Below, piece by piece: positions 27,835-36,003 of a stretch of DNA of 64,000 nucleotides. The notes under the pieces were generated by a model. That model saw only the letters and a list, made by a program, of their open reading frames with translations, ran no database searches and was not told the origin of the DNA. The position numbers and the translations under genes are program-made. Position 1 is the first letter of the stretch; the number at the start of each line of letters is the position of its first letter. This DNA is from Streptomyces sp. SDr-06 (GTDB taxonomy: Bacteria; Actinomycetota; Actinomycetes; Streptomycetales; Streptomycetaceae): the NCBI RefSeq assembly GCF_003324565.1, contig NZ_QOLA01000003.1, positions 372,001 to 436,000 on the forward strand, read 5' to 3'.

Positions 27835-28665
27835 TCAGGTGAGGGCGGGCAGTGCGACCCCGGTCAGGGACTCGCTCAGCTCCCGCAGCCGGGCGCGGGC
27901 CGCCGGGTCGTAGGCCTGGGCACCCGCCCGCGAGCGGCGGTCACGGTCGAAGTACTCGCCGCTGACCTCGGCGAGCGCGGGGTCGGTGACGAGCCGTGCC
28001 ACATTGCGCATGCCCTCGGCGACGGTGCTCTGCGGCGTGAACAGGTGCACCACCATCTTGGTCGGCATGTACGAGGCCGGGTGCAGCGCGTTGACCGTGA
28101 CGCCCGTGCCGGCGAGCTGCTCGGCGAGGTCCACGGTCAGGCTGATCTGCGCCAGCTTCGCCTGGCAGTAGGCCTGCACCCCGTCCCAGCGGCGCTCCAG
28201 CATCACATCGCCGAAGTCGATCGGGGCCTGCCCGGCCGAGCTGACGTTGATGACGCGGGCCGGAGCGGAGCTCACGAGCAGCGGGGTCAGCCGGCAGCTG
28301 AGGATGTACGCCGCCAGGTAGTCGACCTGGAAGGTCAGTTCCAGACCGTCGCGGCTCTCCTGGCGGGCCAGCTCCACGCCGATGCCGGCGTTGTTCACCA
28401 GGACGTCGAGACGGTCGTGCTGGGCGAGGACGCGGTCGGCGAGGGCGCCGATCTCCTTGAGCGAGGCGAAGTCGGCGAGCTCGTAGGAGATCCGGTCGTT
28501 GCCCGTCTTCTCGCGCAGCTCCGCCAGGAGCTCCTGCCCCTTGCGGGCGCTGCGGCCGTGCAGGATCAGCGAGTAGCCCTGCGCGGCCAGTTCATGGGCG
28601 AGAGCCCGGCCGAGGCCGTCGGTCGCACCGGTGATGAGGACGGTCTGCTCGGTGACAGCGGTCAT
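27835..28665 (-). CDS. Short-chain dehydrogenase/reductase
   Basis: Cytosolic NAD(P)-dependent oxidoreductase of 276 aa. The Rossmann loop TGATDGLG (about 12-19), NNAG (about 92-95), catalytic Ser in VINVSSAGQ and YCQAK (Tyr and Lys) form the classical SDR set. An Arg after the second strand (HGRSARK) suggests NADP(H). It is last in a leftward run of six genes but is preceded by a strong hairpin, so its expression may be partly independent. The substrate is unknown. Confidence 0.86.
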   Translation of the reverse strand: MTAVTEQTVLITGATDGLGRALAHELAAQGYSLILHGRSARKGQELLAELREKTGNDRISYELADFASLKEIGALADRVLAQHDRLDVLVNNAGIGVELARQESRDGLELTFQVDYLAAYILSCRLTPLLVSSAPARVINVSSAGQAPIDFGDVMLERRWDGVQAYCQAKLAQISLTVDLAEQLAGTGVTVNALHPASYMPTKMVVHLFTPQSTVAEGMRNVARLVTDPALAEVSGEYFDRDRRSRAGAQAYDPAARARLRELSESLTGVALPALT

Positions 28666-28702
28666 GCGGTTTCACTCCGTGGGATGTGTGATGGTGCCAA
28701 TG

Positions 28703-28736
28703 GGGGCACGGCCGGTCGAGCGACCGGCCGTGCCCC
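28703..28736. terminator. Perfect 16-bp hairpin between VOC and SDR genes
   Basis: GGGGCACGGCCGGTCG pairs perfectly with CGACCGGCCGTGCCCC around AG. There is no T-run. It may attenuate readthrough from the upstream five genes into the SDR gene or stabilise the upstream mRNA end. Confidence 0.6.
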
Positions 28737-28752
28737 GTGCGATCGTGCGGAT

Positions 28753-29211
28753 TCACGCGTACGTCCGCAGCTCTTGTGGTGACTGGTCGGTGTAGCCCTG
28801 GCTCACCTCGATGACCATCCCGTCGGGGTCGGCGACCCACACGGTGCGCCAGCCGGGGATGAACTCGTCGAAGGAGAGGGGTCCCAGGGTGATCTCCAGT
28901 TCGCCGTCCGCCGCCGCCAGGAACGCGTCGACGTCGTCGACCTGGAAGGCCAGGTGCCGGGCCGCCCCCGGGTGGTCGGGCCCGTCCTTCGCGGTCTTGA
29001 AGGCGGGCGCCGCGTCGGTGGGGAAGAGCTCCAGGTAGACCGGCCCGCTGCGCAGGAACACCACGCGGCTGCCGTCCGCCTCGACGACGCGGGCCCGGCT
29101 GAAGCCGAACCAGCGGGTGTAGAACTCCTCGGTGGCCTTCTGGTCACGGCAGTTGAGTCCCACGTGGGACCAGCGGACCTGTACGTCGACGGGCGCGGAC
29201 ACGGGCCTCAC
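28753..29211 (-). CDS. VOC/glyoxalase-fold protein
   Basis: Cytosolic protein of 152 aa with two beta-alpha-beta-beta-beta modules: WSHVGLNCRDQKATEEFYTRWFGF and ARHLAFQVDDVDAFLAAADG, ending PDGMVIEVSQGYTD. The His, His and Glu typical of metal binding in the vicinal oxygen chelate family are present. Members include glyoxalases, dioxygenases and resistance proteins, so the reaction is open. GTG 29211 overlaps the stop of the upstream NTF2-fold gene (GTGA), implying coupled translation. Confidence 0.8.
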   Translation of the reverse strand: MRPVSAPVDVQVRWSHVGLNCRDQKATEEFYTRWFGFSRARVVEADGSRVVFLRSGPVYLELFPTDAAPAFKTAKDGPDHPGAARHLAFQVDDVDAFLAAADGELEITLGPLSFDEFIPGWRTVWVADPDGMVIEVSQGYTDQSPQELRTYA

Positions 29212-29588
29212 GCTCCCGTGACGGCCGCGAACGGCACGCTGTCGTGGAAGTTGGACATGTACTGGATCAGGCCGGAGGAGACGCGGAAGTAGTTGCAGAC
29301 CTCCGCCTCCACGCTCGCGCCGCTCGTGGTGACGGCCGAGATGTGCGAGACCACCGCGGCCTGCTCGCCGTCCACCACGATGTGCACCGGGGTGTTGGAG
29401 AACGACGCGTACATCTCGGGGAAGCCCTTCATCATCTCCCGCAGCGTCTCCCGGCCCTCGACGTGCCCGGCCAGCTGCTCGTCCATGGTCTGGTCGACGG
29501 CGAACAGGTCGCACCAGGCGTCCCACTCACCGGAGTTGGCGAGCCGGTAGTACGTGTCGACGATCTCTCGCGTGTTCTGCGTGCTCAT
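29208..29588 (-). CDS. NTF2-fold (SnoaL-like) protein
   Basis: Cytosolic protein of 126 aa: IVDTYYRLANSGEWDAWCDLFAVD then EGRETLREMMKGFPEMYASF, followed by paired strands. It is a single NTF2-fold domain without obvious catalytic signature. GGAGGG precedes ATG 29588. It is coupled to the VOC gene and lies 28 bases after the double SnoaL gene, so it belongs to the GMC-oxidase operon. Confidence 0.78.
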   Translation of the reverse strand: MSTQNTREIVDTYYRLANSGEWDAWCDLFAVDQTMDEQLAGHVEGRETLREMMKGFPEMYASFSNTPVHIVVDGEQAAVVSHISAVTTSGASVEAEVCNYFRVSSGLIQYMSNFHDSVPFAAVTGA

Positions 29589-29616
29589 GGGGGATCCCTC
29601 CTCGGTCGGCGCGTAC

Positions 29617-30417
29617 TTACGGCAGGGGAACGTCGAGCTGGCGCATCAGGCCCGCGGTGTCGGCCTGCACCCAGCGCTCCACCACCTTGAAGTTCTCCAG
29701 GCGGTACACCTCCAGGCTGGTCCACGACACCTCCTTGCCGCTGGCCTCCATGCCGAAGAACGGCCCGATGTGCTTGCCGTGGAAGGTGATGTGCATGATC
29801 ACCTTGTCGGGCGCCGCGGCGTACAGGGCGTCCAGGGTGACCTTGAAGTCGAGCGCGTCGTGGGCGCCCTTGATGATGCCCTTGAGCTCCTCCAGGCTCC
29901 GCACGTCCCAGGCCGGGTTGTTGTCCCGGAAGGTGGGCCCGAACAGCTCGTCGAGGTCGTCGTAGCGCCGCTCGTTGACGGCGTCGCTGACCTTCTGCAC
30001 GACCGCGACGTTCTCCTCGTCGGGCGACAACTGGCCGCGCAGGCCGAGGAGATCGTCCTCCGCCCAGCGCTCCACCAGGCGCCCGCCCTCGATGCGCCAG
30101 ATCTCGGTGGTGGTCCACTCCAGCTTGCGGCCGGTGGCCGGCAGGTCCAGGACGGTGTCCTGGTGGGTGCCGGTCAGCCGCACCCGGGTGATCAGCTTGT
30201 TCCCGGCCTCGATGGACTCCAGGAGCTCGCCCTTGATGTCGAGCGTGCGGTGCGCGCCGCGCAGCGCCTCGAGGTAGGACTCCAGGCCCTTGATCCCGAA
30301 GCCGGGGTGGTGGTCCTCGAAGTCGGCGTCGATGACGCGGGCGATCTCGTCGTAGTCCGCGGTGTTGAGCGCGGCGAGGAACCGCTCGTACAGCCGGAGG
30401 TTGTCAGACGTGGGCAT
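29617..30417 (-). CDS. Tandem-duplicated SnoaL-like domain protein
   Basis: Protein of 266 aa containing two SnoaL/NTF2-fold domains in series. Domain 1 spans about 5-130 (LYERFLAALNTADYDEIARV, DFEDHHPGFGIKGLESYLEA) and domain 2 about 135-262 (VVQKVSDAVNERRYDDLDEL, FRDNNPAWDVRSLEELKGI). The matching motifs show internal duplication, so it may fold as an internal dimer. The second copy has lost the His-His of the first (DHHPGF versus DNNPAW), suggesting one site is inactive. Its start overlaps the GMC oxidase gene by 14 bases. Confidence 0.8.
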   Translation of the reverse strand: MPTSDNLRLYERFLAALNTADYDEIARVIDADFEDHHPGFGIKGLESYLEALRGAHRTLDIKGELLESIEAGNKLITRVRLTGTHQDTVLDLPATGRKLEWTTTEIWRIEGGRLVERWAEDDLLGLRGQLSPDEENVAVVQKVSDAVNERRYDDLDELFGPTFRDNNPAWDVRSLEELKGIIKGAHDALDFKVTLDALYAAAPDKVIMHITFHGKHIGPFFGMEASGKEVSWTSLEVYRLENFKVVERWVQADTAGLMRQLDVPLP

Positions 30418-32032
30418 GGTGATTCCCCTCGGTCCGGAGTGACGGTTGCAGGAAGGACTTCTGGATGAGACCGGCCGCCTTCTCGCCGATCATCACGCTC
30501 GGTGCGTTGGTGTTCCCGGCGACGATCGTCGGCATGACGGAGGCGTCGGCGACCCGCAGCCCCTCGACGCCGTGCACCCGCAGCTCGGCGTCGGTGACCG
30601 CGTCGGGCCCGCTGCCCATGCGGCAGGTGCCGACCGGGTGCCACAGGGTGGTCGCGTGCGCGGCGACGTAGCCGCGCAGCTCGCGCGGGTCGGTCACCCG
30701 CTCGCCCGGGCCGAGCTCCGCGCCGCGGAACGGACCGAACGCGGAGGTGTGCGCGAGCTCCCTGGCCAGCAGGATGCCGTGCACCAGCACATCCGTATCG
30801 GCCGAGGAAGCCAGGTAGTTGGCGCGTACGACGGCGTTGGCCGACGGGTCGGCGCTGCGCAGCCGCAGCCGGCCGCGGCTCTGCGGAAGCAGCGAGATCG
30901 GCGCGAACGTGAAGCCGGGGCCCTGCTGGTGCGCGGCCGGGGCGTCGGGCGCGAGGAACTTGATCGGCCCGAACGTGAACTGGAGGTCGGGCGGATCACC
31001 CGGCCCCGCGTCCTTGGTGTGGGTGAACAGGCCCGCCTCGGAGAGCAGCGCGCCCTCGGGGTGCTCCTGGAGCGACTGGTAGCACACCGGCACGAACAGG
31101 TGGTCCTGGAGGTTGCCGCCGACGCCCGGCAGGTTCTGTACGCAGTCGATGCCGTGCGAGCGCAGATGCGCGGCCGGTCCGATCCCCGACAGCATGAGGA
31201 GCTTCGGCGACTCGAAGGCGCCCGCCGAGACCACGACCTCCTGCTCGGCGACGGCCCGGTGCAGCTGTCCGTCCCGTTCGTACTCGACGCCCGTGACCCG
31301 GGTGCCGTCCAGGATCAGCCGGGTGGCGCGGGCCCGCACCTGAACGGTCAGGTTGGGGCGCTTCAGCGCCGGGCGCAGATAGCCGTCCGCGGCGGAGGAA
31401 CGCGCGCCGGCGTCGTCCCGGGTCGTCTGGTAGAGGAAGCCGAAGCCGTCCTGGCGCTCGCCGTTGTAGTCCTGCTCCGGCGCGGTGTAGCCGAGTTCGG
31501 CGGCTCCGGCGACGAACGCCTCGGCGAGCGGGGTCGGGTCGTCGAGGTCGCGCACCCGGACCGGACCGCCGCTGCCGCGCGAGGCCGCGGCCCGGCCCGT
31601 GTAGTCCTCGGAGCGCCGGAAGTAGGGCAGCACGTCCTCGTAGGACCAGCCGGGGTTGCCCAGCGCCGCCCAGCGGTCGTAGTCGTACCGGCTGCCGCGC
31701 ACCCACATCAGCGCGTTCACGGAGCTGCAGCCGCCCGCCACCTTGCCCCGGGCGACCGGGATCCGGCGCCCGTCCAGGGCGGGTTCGGGCTCGGTGGCGT
31801 ACCCCCAGTCGATCTCGGGGCTCCACTCGGAGGTGAGCAGCGCGAGGACCGCGGCCGCGTCCGTGCGGTGGATCTCGGGGCGCTCGTCCCAGCCGCCCGC
31901 CTCCAGGACGAGCACGGTCAGGTTCTCGTCCTCGCTGAGCCGGCTCGCCACGGCGCAGCCGGCCGACCCGGCGCCGACCACGATGTAGTCGAAGGCGCGG
32001 GCCGCTGAATTGCCCGGGGAACGGGGCGACAT
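30404..32032 (-). CDS. GMC-family FAD oxidoreductase (choline dehydrogenase-like)
   Basis: Flavoenzyme of 542 aa with ADP-binding VVGAGSAGCAVASRLSE near residue 18, GMC signature 1 around GKVAGGCSSVNALMWVRG, signature 2 GAFESPKLLMLSGIGP, and C-terminal active-site His in HPVGTCRMG and Asn in VAGNTNAPSV. It oxidises primary or secondary alcohols or sugars. No signal peptide is present. Start ATG 32032 follows GGAGAGACC. It overlaps the double SnoaL gene downstream. Choline is possible, but context suggests a specialised alcohol. Confidence 0.88.
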   Translation of the reverse strand: MSPRSPGNSAARAFDYIVVGAGSAGCAVASRLSEDENLTVLVLEAGGWDERPEIHRTDAAAVLALLTSEWSPEIDWGYATEPEPALDGRRIPVARGKVAGGCSSVNALMWVRGSRYDYDRWAALGNPGWSYEDVLPYFRRSEDYTGRAAASRGSGGPVRVRDLDDPTPLAEAFVAGAAELGYTAPEQDYNGERQDGFGFLYQTTRDDAGARSSAADGYLRPALKRPNLTVQVRARATRLILDGTRVTGVEYERDGQLHRAVAEQEVVVSAGAFESPKLLMLSGIGPAAHLRSHGIDCVQNLPGVGGNLQDHLFVPVCYQSLQEHPEGALLSEAGLFTHTKDAGPGDPPDLQFTFGPIKFLAPDAPAAHQQGPGFTFAPISLLPQSRGRLRLRSADPSANAVVRANYLASSADTDVLVHGILLARELAHTSAFGPFRGAELGPGERVTDPRELRGYVAAHATTLWHPVGTCRMGSGPDAVTDAELRVHGVEGLRVADASVMPTIVAGNTNAPSVMIGEKAAGLIQKSFLQPSLRTEGNHHAHV

Positions 32033-32061
32033 GGTCTCTCCTTGGTCGGCGGGATCGGGGC

Positions 32062-32475
32062 TCAGGCCGGGTCGAGGTCGCCGACGCGGTAGCCGGTGAT
32101 GAGCGGCCGTCCGGTGCCGGCCTCGCGCGTCAGGCGCCAGGTCTGTCCGATGCGGAACGAGCTGACCGAGCCGTCGGAGGTCAGCTTGGCCGTCCACACG
32201 ACGGTCAGCGAGATGTCGACGCCGGTGCCGTCCTCGGTGGCCTCCAGGCGCTCGACCACGTGGCTCTGGTCGGTGAAGGTCTCGCCGACCACCTCGTACC
32301 AGTCGCGGAAGTCGGCGTGGCTGCGCAGGGTGCGTTCGGGGAAGACCATCTCCAGGCCGTCGTCGACGACATGGGCGAGGAGCTCCTCGACGGGCTCGTG
32401 GCTGCTGAGAATGTCGAACCAGTGCTGGACGAACGCGGCGATGCCCGTGCCGGGCGCGGTCTTTTCGGCCGTCAT
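32062..32475 (-). CDS. NTF2-fold (SnoaL-like) protein, first gene of leftward oxidase operon
   Basis: Cytosolic protein of 137 aa: FVQHWFDILSSHEPVEELLAHVVDD, MVFPERTLRSHADFRDWYEVVG and a C-terminal beta-sheet with ISLTVVWTAKLTSDG and FRIGQTWRL. This is an NTF2-like fold with no assigned function. AAGGGAG precedes ATG 32475. It lies 29 bases before the GMC oxidase gene and heads the leftward operon; the divergent glucan operon begins 356 bases away. Confidence 0.75.
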   Translation of the reverse strand: MTAEKTAPGTGIAAFVQHWFDILSSHEPVEELLAHVVDDGLEMVFPERTLRSHADFRDWYEVVGETFTDQSHVVERLEATEDGTGVDISLTVVWTAKLTSDGSVSSFRIGQTWRLTREAGTGRPLITGYRVGDLDPA

Positions 32476-32831
32476 GGCTGACTCCCTTCCGGTGCCGTGG
32501 GCCCGGGGCCCGCGGCACGACTCGGCGCGGCGCCCGGGGCGGGGTGCCGCACCCCGATTCCGGCACGGCGGGTCCCGGCCGCGCACGGCCCGCCGTCCGG
32601 CCGGCACGCACTGCGTGAAGTCGTCGTACGGGCTGCGGCAACTCGGCTTCCTGGAAGGGGTGTTGGGTCGTCACACCCCCTGTGGCCTGGGCCTGAGCGC
32701 GACATGCCGTAGTCCGTCCGCCCACTTGTGGATGTCCGTGCGCCGGGCCGTCAAGGGCTGGTCCCGGCCGGGCGCGCGGATCTAGACAGGACCCCGGCAC
32801 CACGTGGAACCCCCCAAGGAGAGGAACTCCC
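32476..32831. promoter_or_regulatory. Divergent promoter region between oxidase and DJ-1/GlgE operons
   Basis: 356 bases without a supported gene. GGGGTGT (32657-32663) and ACACCCC (32673-32679) form a 7-bp inverted repeat with a 9-base spacer. A TAGACA -10-like hexamer lies at 32783-32788, upstream of the rightward operon. The TTGACTC motif found elsewhere in the glucan cluster is not present here. Confidence 0.45.
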
Positions 32832-33668
32832 GTGAGCAAGCGCATCCTCGTCGTCCTGTCCGAATACGGTTACTGGGGCGAGGAGTTGATCGGCCCCCTG
32901 GAGACGTTCGACAAGGCCGGCTATCACGTCAGCTTCGCGACGCCGACCGGCAAGCGGGCCCCGGCCCTGCCGCCGAGCATGGACCCCGACTACATCGACC
33001 CGCCGCTCGGCCGCTCGGTCACCACGCCCGACATGGCCGCCAAGGTCCGCGCCATCGACAGCTCGGACCGGCTCGACGACCCGCTGGACCTGTCGTCCTG
33101 GCTGCCCGACCGCCCCTACCGCAGCAAGCCGTACTTCCTGCGCGACTGGGAGGCCTACAACACCCGCCTGGAGCAGGTCCGCGAGCAGATCGCGGGGCGC
33201 TACGACGCGCTGCTCATCGTCGGCGGCAGCGGCCCCATCGTCGACCTCGCCAACAACTGGCGGGTGCACGACCTGATCCTCGCCTTCCACGCCCTCGACC
33301 GGCCGATCGCGGCCGAGTGCTACGGCGTCGCCGCCCTCGCCTTCGCCCGCGACCAGGAGGACCGCACCAGCATCATCCGAGGCAAGCACGTCACCGGGCA
33401 CTGCATCGAGTACGACTACAAGGACGGCACCGGCTTCATGGGCACCGACTTCGTCATCGGCCCGCCGCCGTACCCGCTGGAGTACATCCTGCGCGACGCC
33501 ACCGCGCCGGGCGGTGCCTACCACGGCAACTTCGGCAAGGAGACCTCGGTCATCGTCGACTACCCGTTCATCACCGGGCGGTCCACCCCCGACTCCTACC
33601 TCACCGGCCAGAAGGTCGTCGAGGTTCTGGAGAACGGCCTGCGGCAGTGGGGTTACCTCACCAACTGA
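32832..33668 (+). CDS. DJ-1/PfpI superfamily protein (Hsp31/glyoxalase III-like)
   Basis: Cytosolic protein of 278 aa. The nucleophile elbow is ECYGVAALAFA (E-C-Y-G) with a preceding LIVGGSGPIVDLANN segment as in large Hsp31-type members; a His in GKHVTGHCIEYDY could complete a triad. Such proteins are glyoxalases, amidohydrolases or chaperones. GTG 32832 follows AAGGAGAGG. It is the first gene of a seven-gene operon running through GlgE to the mutase homologue, with a ThDP enzyme next. A role in detoxifying reactive carbonyls made during sugar metabolism is a reasonable guess. Confidence 0.83.
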   Translation: MSKRILVVLSEYGYWGEELIGPLETFDKAGYHVSFATPTGKRAPALPPSMDPDYIDPPLGRSVTTPDMAAKVRAIDSSDRLDDPLDLSSWLPDRPYRSKPYFLRDWEAYNTRLEQVREQIAGRYDALLIVGGSGPIVDLANNWRVHDLILAFHALDRPIAAECYGVAALAFARDQEDRTSIIRGKHVTGHCIEYDYKDGTGFMGTDFVIGPPPYPLEYILRDATAPGGAYHGNFGKETSVIVDYPFITGRSTPDSYLTGQKVVEVLENGLRQWGYLTN

Positions 33669-33715
33669 CCGAAGGCGCACGGCAGTTCCCGTTCCGCACG
33701 AGAGGTGAGCACACC

Positions 33716-35392
33716 ATGGTCAGCAGGCCCGCGCGGGTCGCGATGCTCGAACAGCTGCAGGCCGACGGGGTCCGGTACATGTTCGGCAACCCCGGCACGG
33801 TCGAGCAGGGATTCCTCGACGAACTGCGCCACTTCCCCTCCATCGAGTACGTTCTCGCGCTGCAGGAGGCCGTCGCCGTCGGCATGGCGGACGGATACGC
33901 GCGGGCCACCCGGCGCCCCACCGTGGTCCAGCTCCACACCGGAGTGGGCCTCGGCAACGGCATCGGCATGCTCTACCAGGCCAAACGGGGACACGCCCCG
34001 CTCGTGGTGATCGCCGGCGAGGCCGGTCTGCGCTACGACAACATGGAAGCGCAGATGGCCGCCGATCTGGTGGCCATGGCCGAGCCGGTCACCAAGTGGG
34101 CCACCCGTGTCGTGGACCCCGAGTCCACGCTGCGGACCCTGCGCCGCGCCTTCAAGGTGGCCGGCACACCCCCCTACGGCCCGGTGCTCGTGGTGCTGCC
34201 CGCCGACGTGATGGACCGGCCCACCACCGAGGAGGCCGTGCCGGTCACCCACCTCGACACCGCGAGCACCCCCGGCCCCCAGGCGCTGGGCCGGGTGGCC
34301 GCGCTGCTCGCCGGCGCCGAGCGCCCGATCGTCATCGCCGGGGACGGGGTGCACTTCTCCGGCGCCCAGCAGGAGCTCGCCCGCCTCGCCCAGACCTGGG
34401 GCGCCGAGGTGTGGGGCGCCGACTGGTCCGAGGTCAACCTGTCGGTCGAACATCCGGCGTACGCGGGGCAGTTGGGCCACATGTTCGGCGAGAACAGCCG
34501 CCGGGTCACCGCGGCCGCCGACGCCGTCCTCATCGTGGGCACCTACGCCCTGCCCGAGGTGTACCCGGCCCTGGACGGGGTCTTCGCGCCGGGCGCCCCG
34601 GTCGTCCACATCGACCTGGACACCGACGCCATCGCCAAGAACTTCCCCGTGAGCCTCGGACTCGTCGCCGACCCGAAGCACACCCTGGCCGCCCTCGCCG
34701 AGGCCCTGGAGGCCCGGATGAGCCCCGAGAGCCGTCGGCGGGCCGAGGAGTGGCTGCGGCGCCGGGCCGCCGAGCGGTCCTACGAACTCGCCGCGAACCA
34801 GCAGAAGAACGAGGCGGCGCTCGACCCGCTGGCCCTGCCCACCACCGCCTTCGCGCAGGAGCTGGCCCGCCAGCTCCCCGAGGACGCGATCCTGTTCGAC
34901 GAGGCGCTCACCGCCTCGCCCGACCTCTTCCGCCACCTGCCGCCCACCCGGCCCGGGCACTGGTTCCAGACCCGCGGCGGCTCCCTCGGCGTCGGCATCC
35001 CGGGCGCGATCGGCGCCCAGCTCGCCCACCAGGACAAGGCGGTCGTCGCCTTCACCGGCGACGGCGGCTCGATGTACACCGTCCAGGCGCTGTGGACGGC
35101 GGCCCGCTACGGGATCGGCGCCAAGTTCGTCATCTGCAACAACAGCAGCTACAAGCTCCTCGAGGACAACATCGAGCAGTACTGGCGCTCGGTGGACGTC
35201 CCCGCCCACGACCACCCCGAGATCTTCGACCTGAGCCGGCCCGCCATCGACTTCACCGGCCTCGCCAAGGCCCTGGGCGTACCGGCCGTGCGCGTCGACA
35301 AGCCCGGCCAGGCCGGGGCGGCCGTCGCCGAGGCGCTACAGACCCCGGGACCGTTTCTCATCGACCTGGTGACCGGCCGGGGGAGGGAGTAG
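33716..35392 (+). CDS. ThDP-dependent enzyme, benzoylformate decarboxylase-like
   Basis: Protein of 558 aa with the three domains of the pyruvate oxidase/decarboxylase family. Glu51 in LALQEAVAVGMADGYA activates the thiazolium ring, and GDGGSMYTVQ...NN is the ThDP/Mg motif near residues 445-475. The active-site region FGNPGTVEQGFLDEL (Thr28 where benzoylformate decarboxylase has Ser26) and VQLHTGVGLGNG (His74 for its His70) point to a 2-oxo-acid decarboxylase or carboligase. GAGAGGTGAG precedes ATG 33716. It is sandwiched between two DJ-1 genes. The substrate is unknown. Confidence 0.86.
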   Translation: MVSRPARVAMLEQLQADGVRYMFGNPGTVEQGFLDELRHFPSIEYVLALQEAVAVGMADGYARATRRPTVVQLHTGVGLGNGIGMLYQAKRGHAPLVVIAGEAGLRYDNMEAQMAADLVAMAEPVTKWATRVVDPESTLRTLRRAFKVAGTPPYGPVLVVLPADVMDRPTTEEAVPVTHLDTASTPGPQALGRVAALLAGAERPIVIAGDGVHFSGAQQELARLAQTWGAEVWGADWSEVNLSVEHPAYAGQLGHMFGENSRRVTAAADAVLIVGTYALPEVYPALDGVFAPGAPVVHIDLDTDAIAKNFPVSLGLVADPKHTLAALAEALEARMSPESRRRAEEWLRRRAAERSYELAANQQKNEAALDPLALPTTAFAQELARQLPEDAILFDEALTASPDLFRHLPPTRPGHWFQTRGGSLGVGIPGAIGAQLAHQDKAVVAFTGDGGSMYTVQALWTAARYGIGAKFVICNNSSYKLLEDNIEQYWRSVDVPAHDHPEIFDLSRPAIDFTGLAKALGVPAVRVDKPGQAGAAVAEALQTPGPFLIDLVTGRGRE

Positions 35393-35394
35393 CC

Positions 35395-36003
35395 GTGCGA
35401 CTCACCGGCCACAGGATCGCCGTCCTGATGGAGAGCGACTTCTACGAACCGGAGATCCTCTACTACCAGCACCGCTTTCCCGAGGAAGGCGCCGAGGTGC
35501 ACTTCCTGACCCGGCTGTGGGGCCAGGACCGGATGACGTTCACCGGGCACGAGCACCGGATGCCGTTCGAGGTGACCCGCTCCTTCGAGGACATCGACGA
35601 GTTCGCGCTCAAGGAGTTCTCCGCGGTGATCGTCCCCTCCGGGATGGTCTCCGACCGGCTGCGCTACACCGAGGACCCGGACCGGCTGCCGCCCGCCGCC
35701 ACCTTCCTGCGCCGGGCGTTCAACGACCCGGCGATCGTCAAGGGCATCATCTGCCACGGCATGTGGCTGGCCGCCCCGGTCCCCTCACTGATCCGCGGGC
35801 GCAAGGCGGTCGTCCACAACAACCTCCTGGGCGACCTGCGCAACATGGGCGGCGAGTACGTCGACCAGGACGTGGTGGTCCACGACGACCTGGTGACCGC
35901 GCGGACCGGCGCCCACTGCCATCTGTTCGCCCGCACCATCATCGACCTCCTCGCGGACCGGCGCGGCCCGGCCCGCGGGGCTGCCGTGAGGAGCGCCCGA
36001 TGA
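35395..36003 (+). CDS. DJ-1/PfpI family protein
   Basis: Cytosolic protein of 202 aa. RIAVLMESDFYEPEILYYQHRFPEEG matches the N-terminal strand and Glu-bearing helix of PfpI, and IICHGMWLAAP carries the nucleophile Cys. A distal His lies in VVVHDDLVTARTGAH. It resembles the short PfpI/DJ-1 class of deglycase or glyoxalase proteins, unlike the longer Hsp31-type gene two genes upstream, so the pair are not a recent duplication. GTG 35395 lies 2 bases after the ThDP gene stop and its own stop overlaps the glgE start. Confidence 0.84.
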   Translation: MRLTGHRIAVLMESDFYEPEILYYQHRFPEEGAEVHFLTRLWGQDRMTFTGHEHRMPFEVTRSFEDIDEFALKEFSAVIVPSGMVSDRLRYTEDPDRLPPAATFLRRAFNDPAIVKGIICHGMWLAAPVPSLIRGRKAVVHNNLLGDLRNMGGEYVDQDVVVHDDLVTARTGAHCHLFARTIIDLLADRRGPARGAAVRSAR

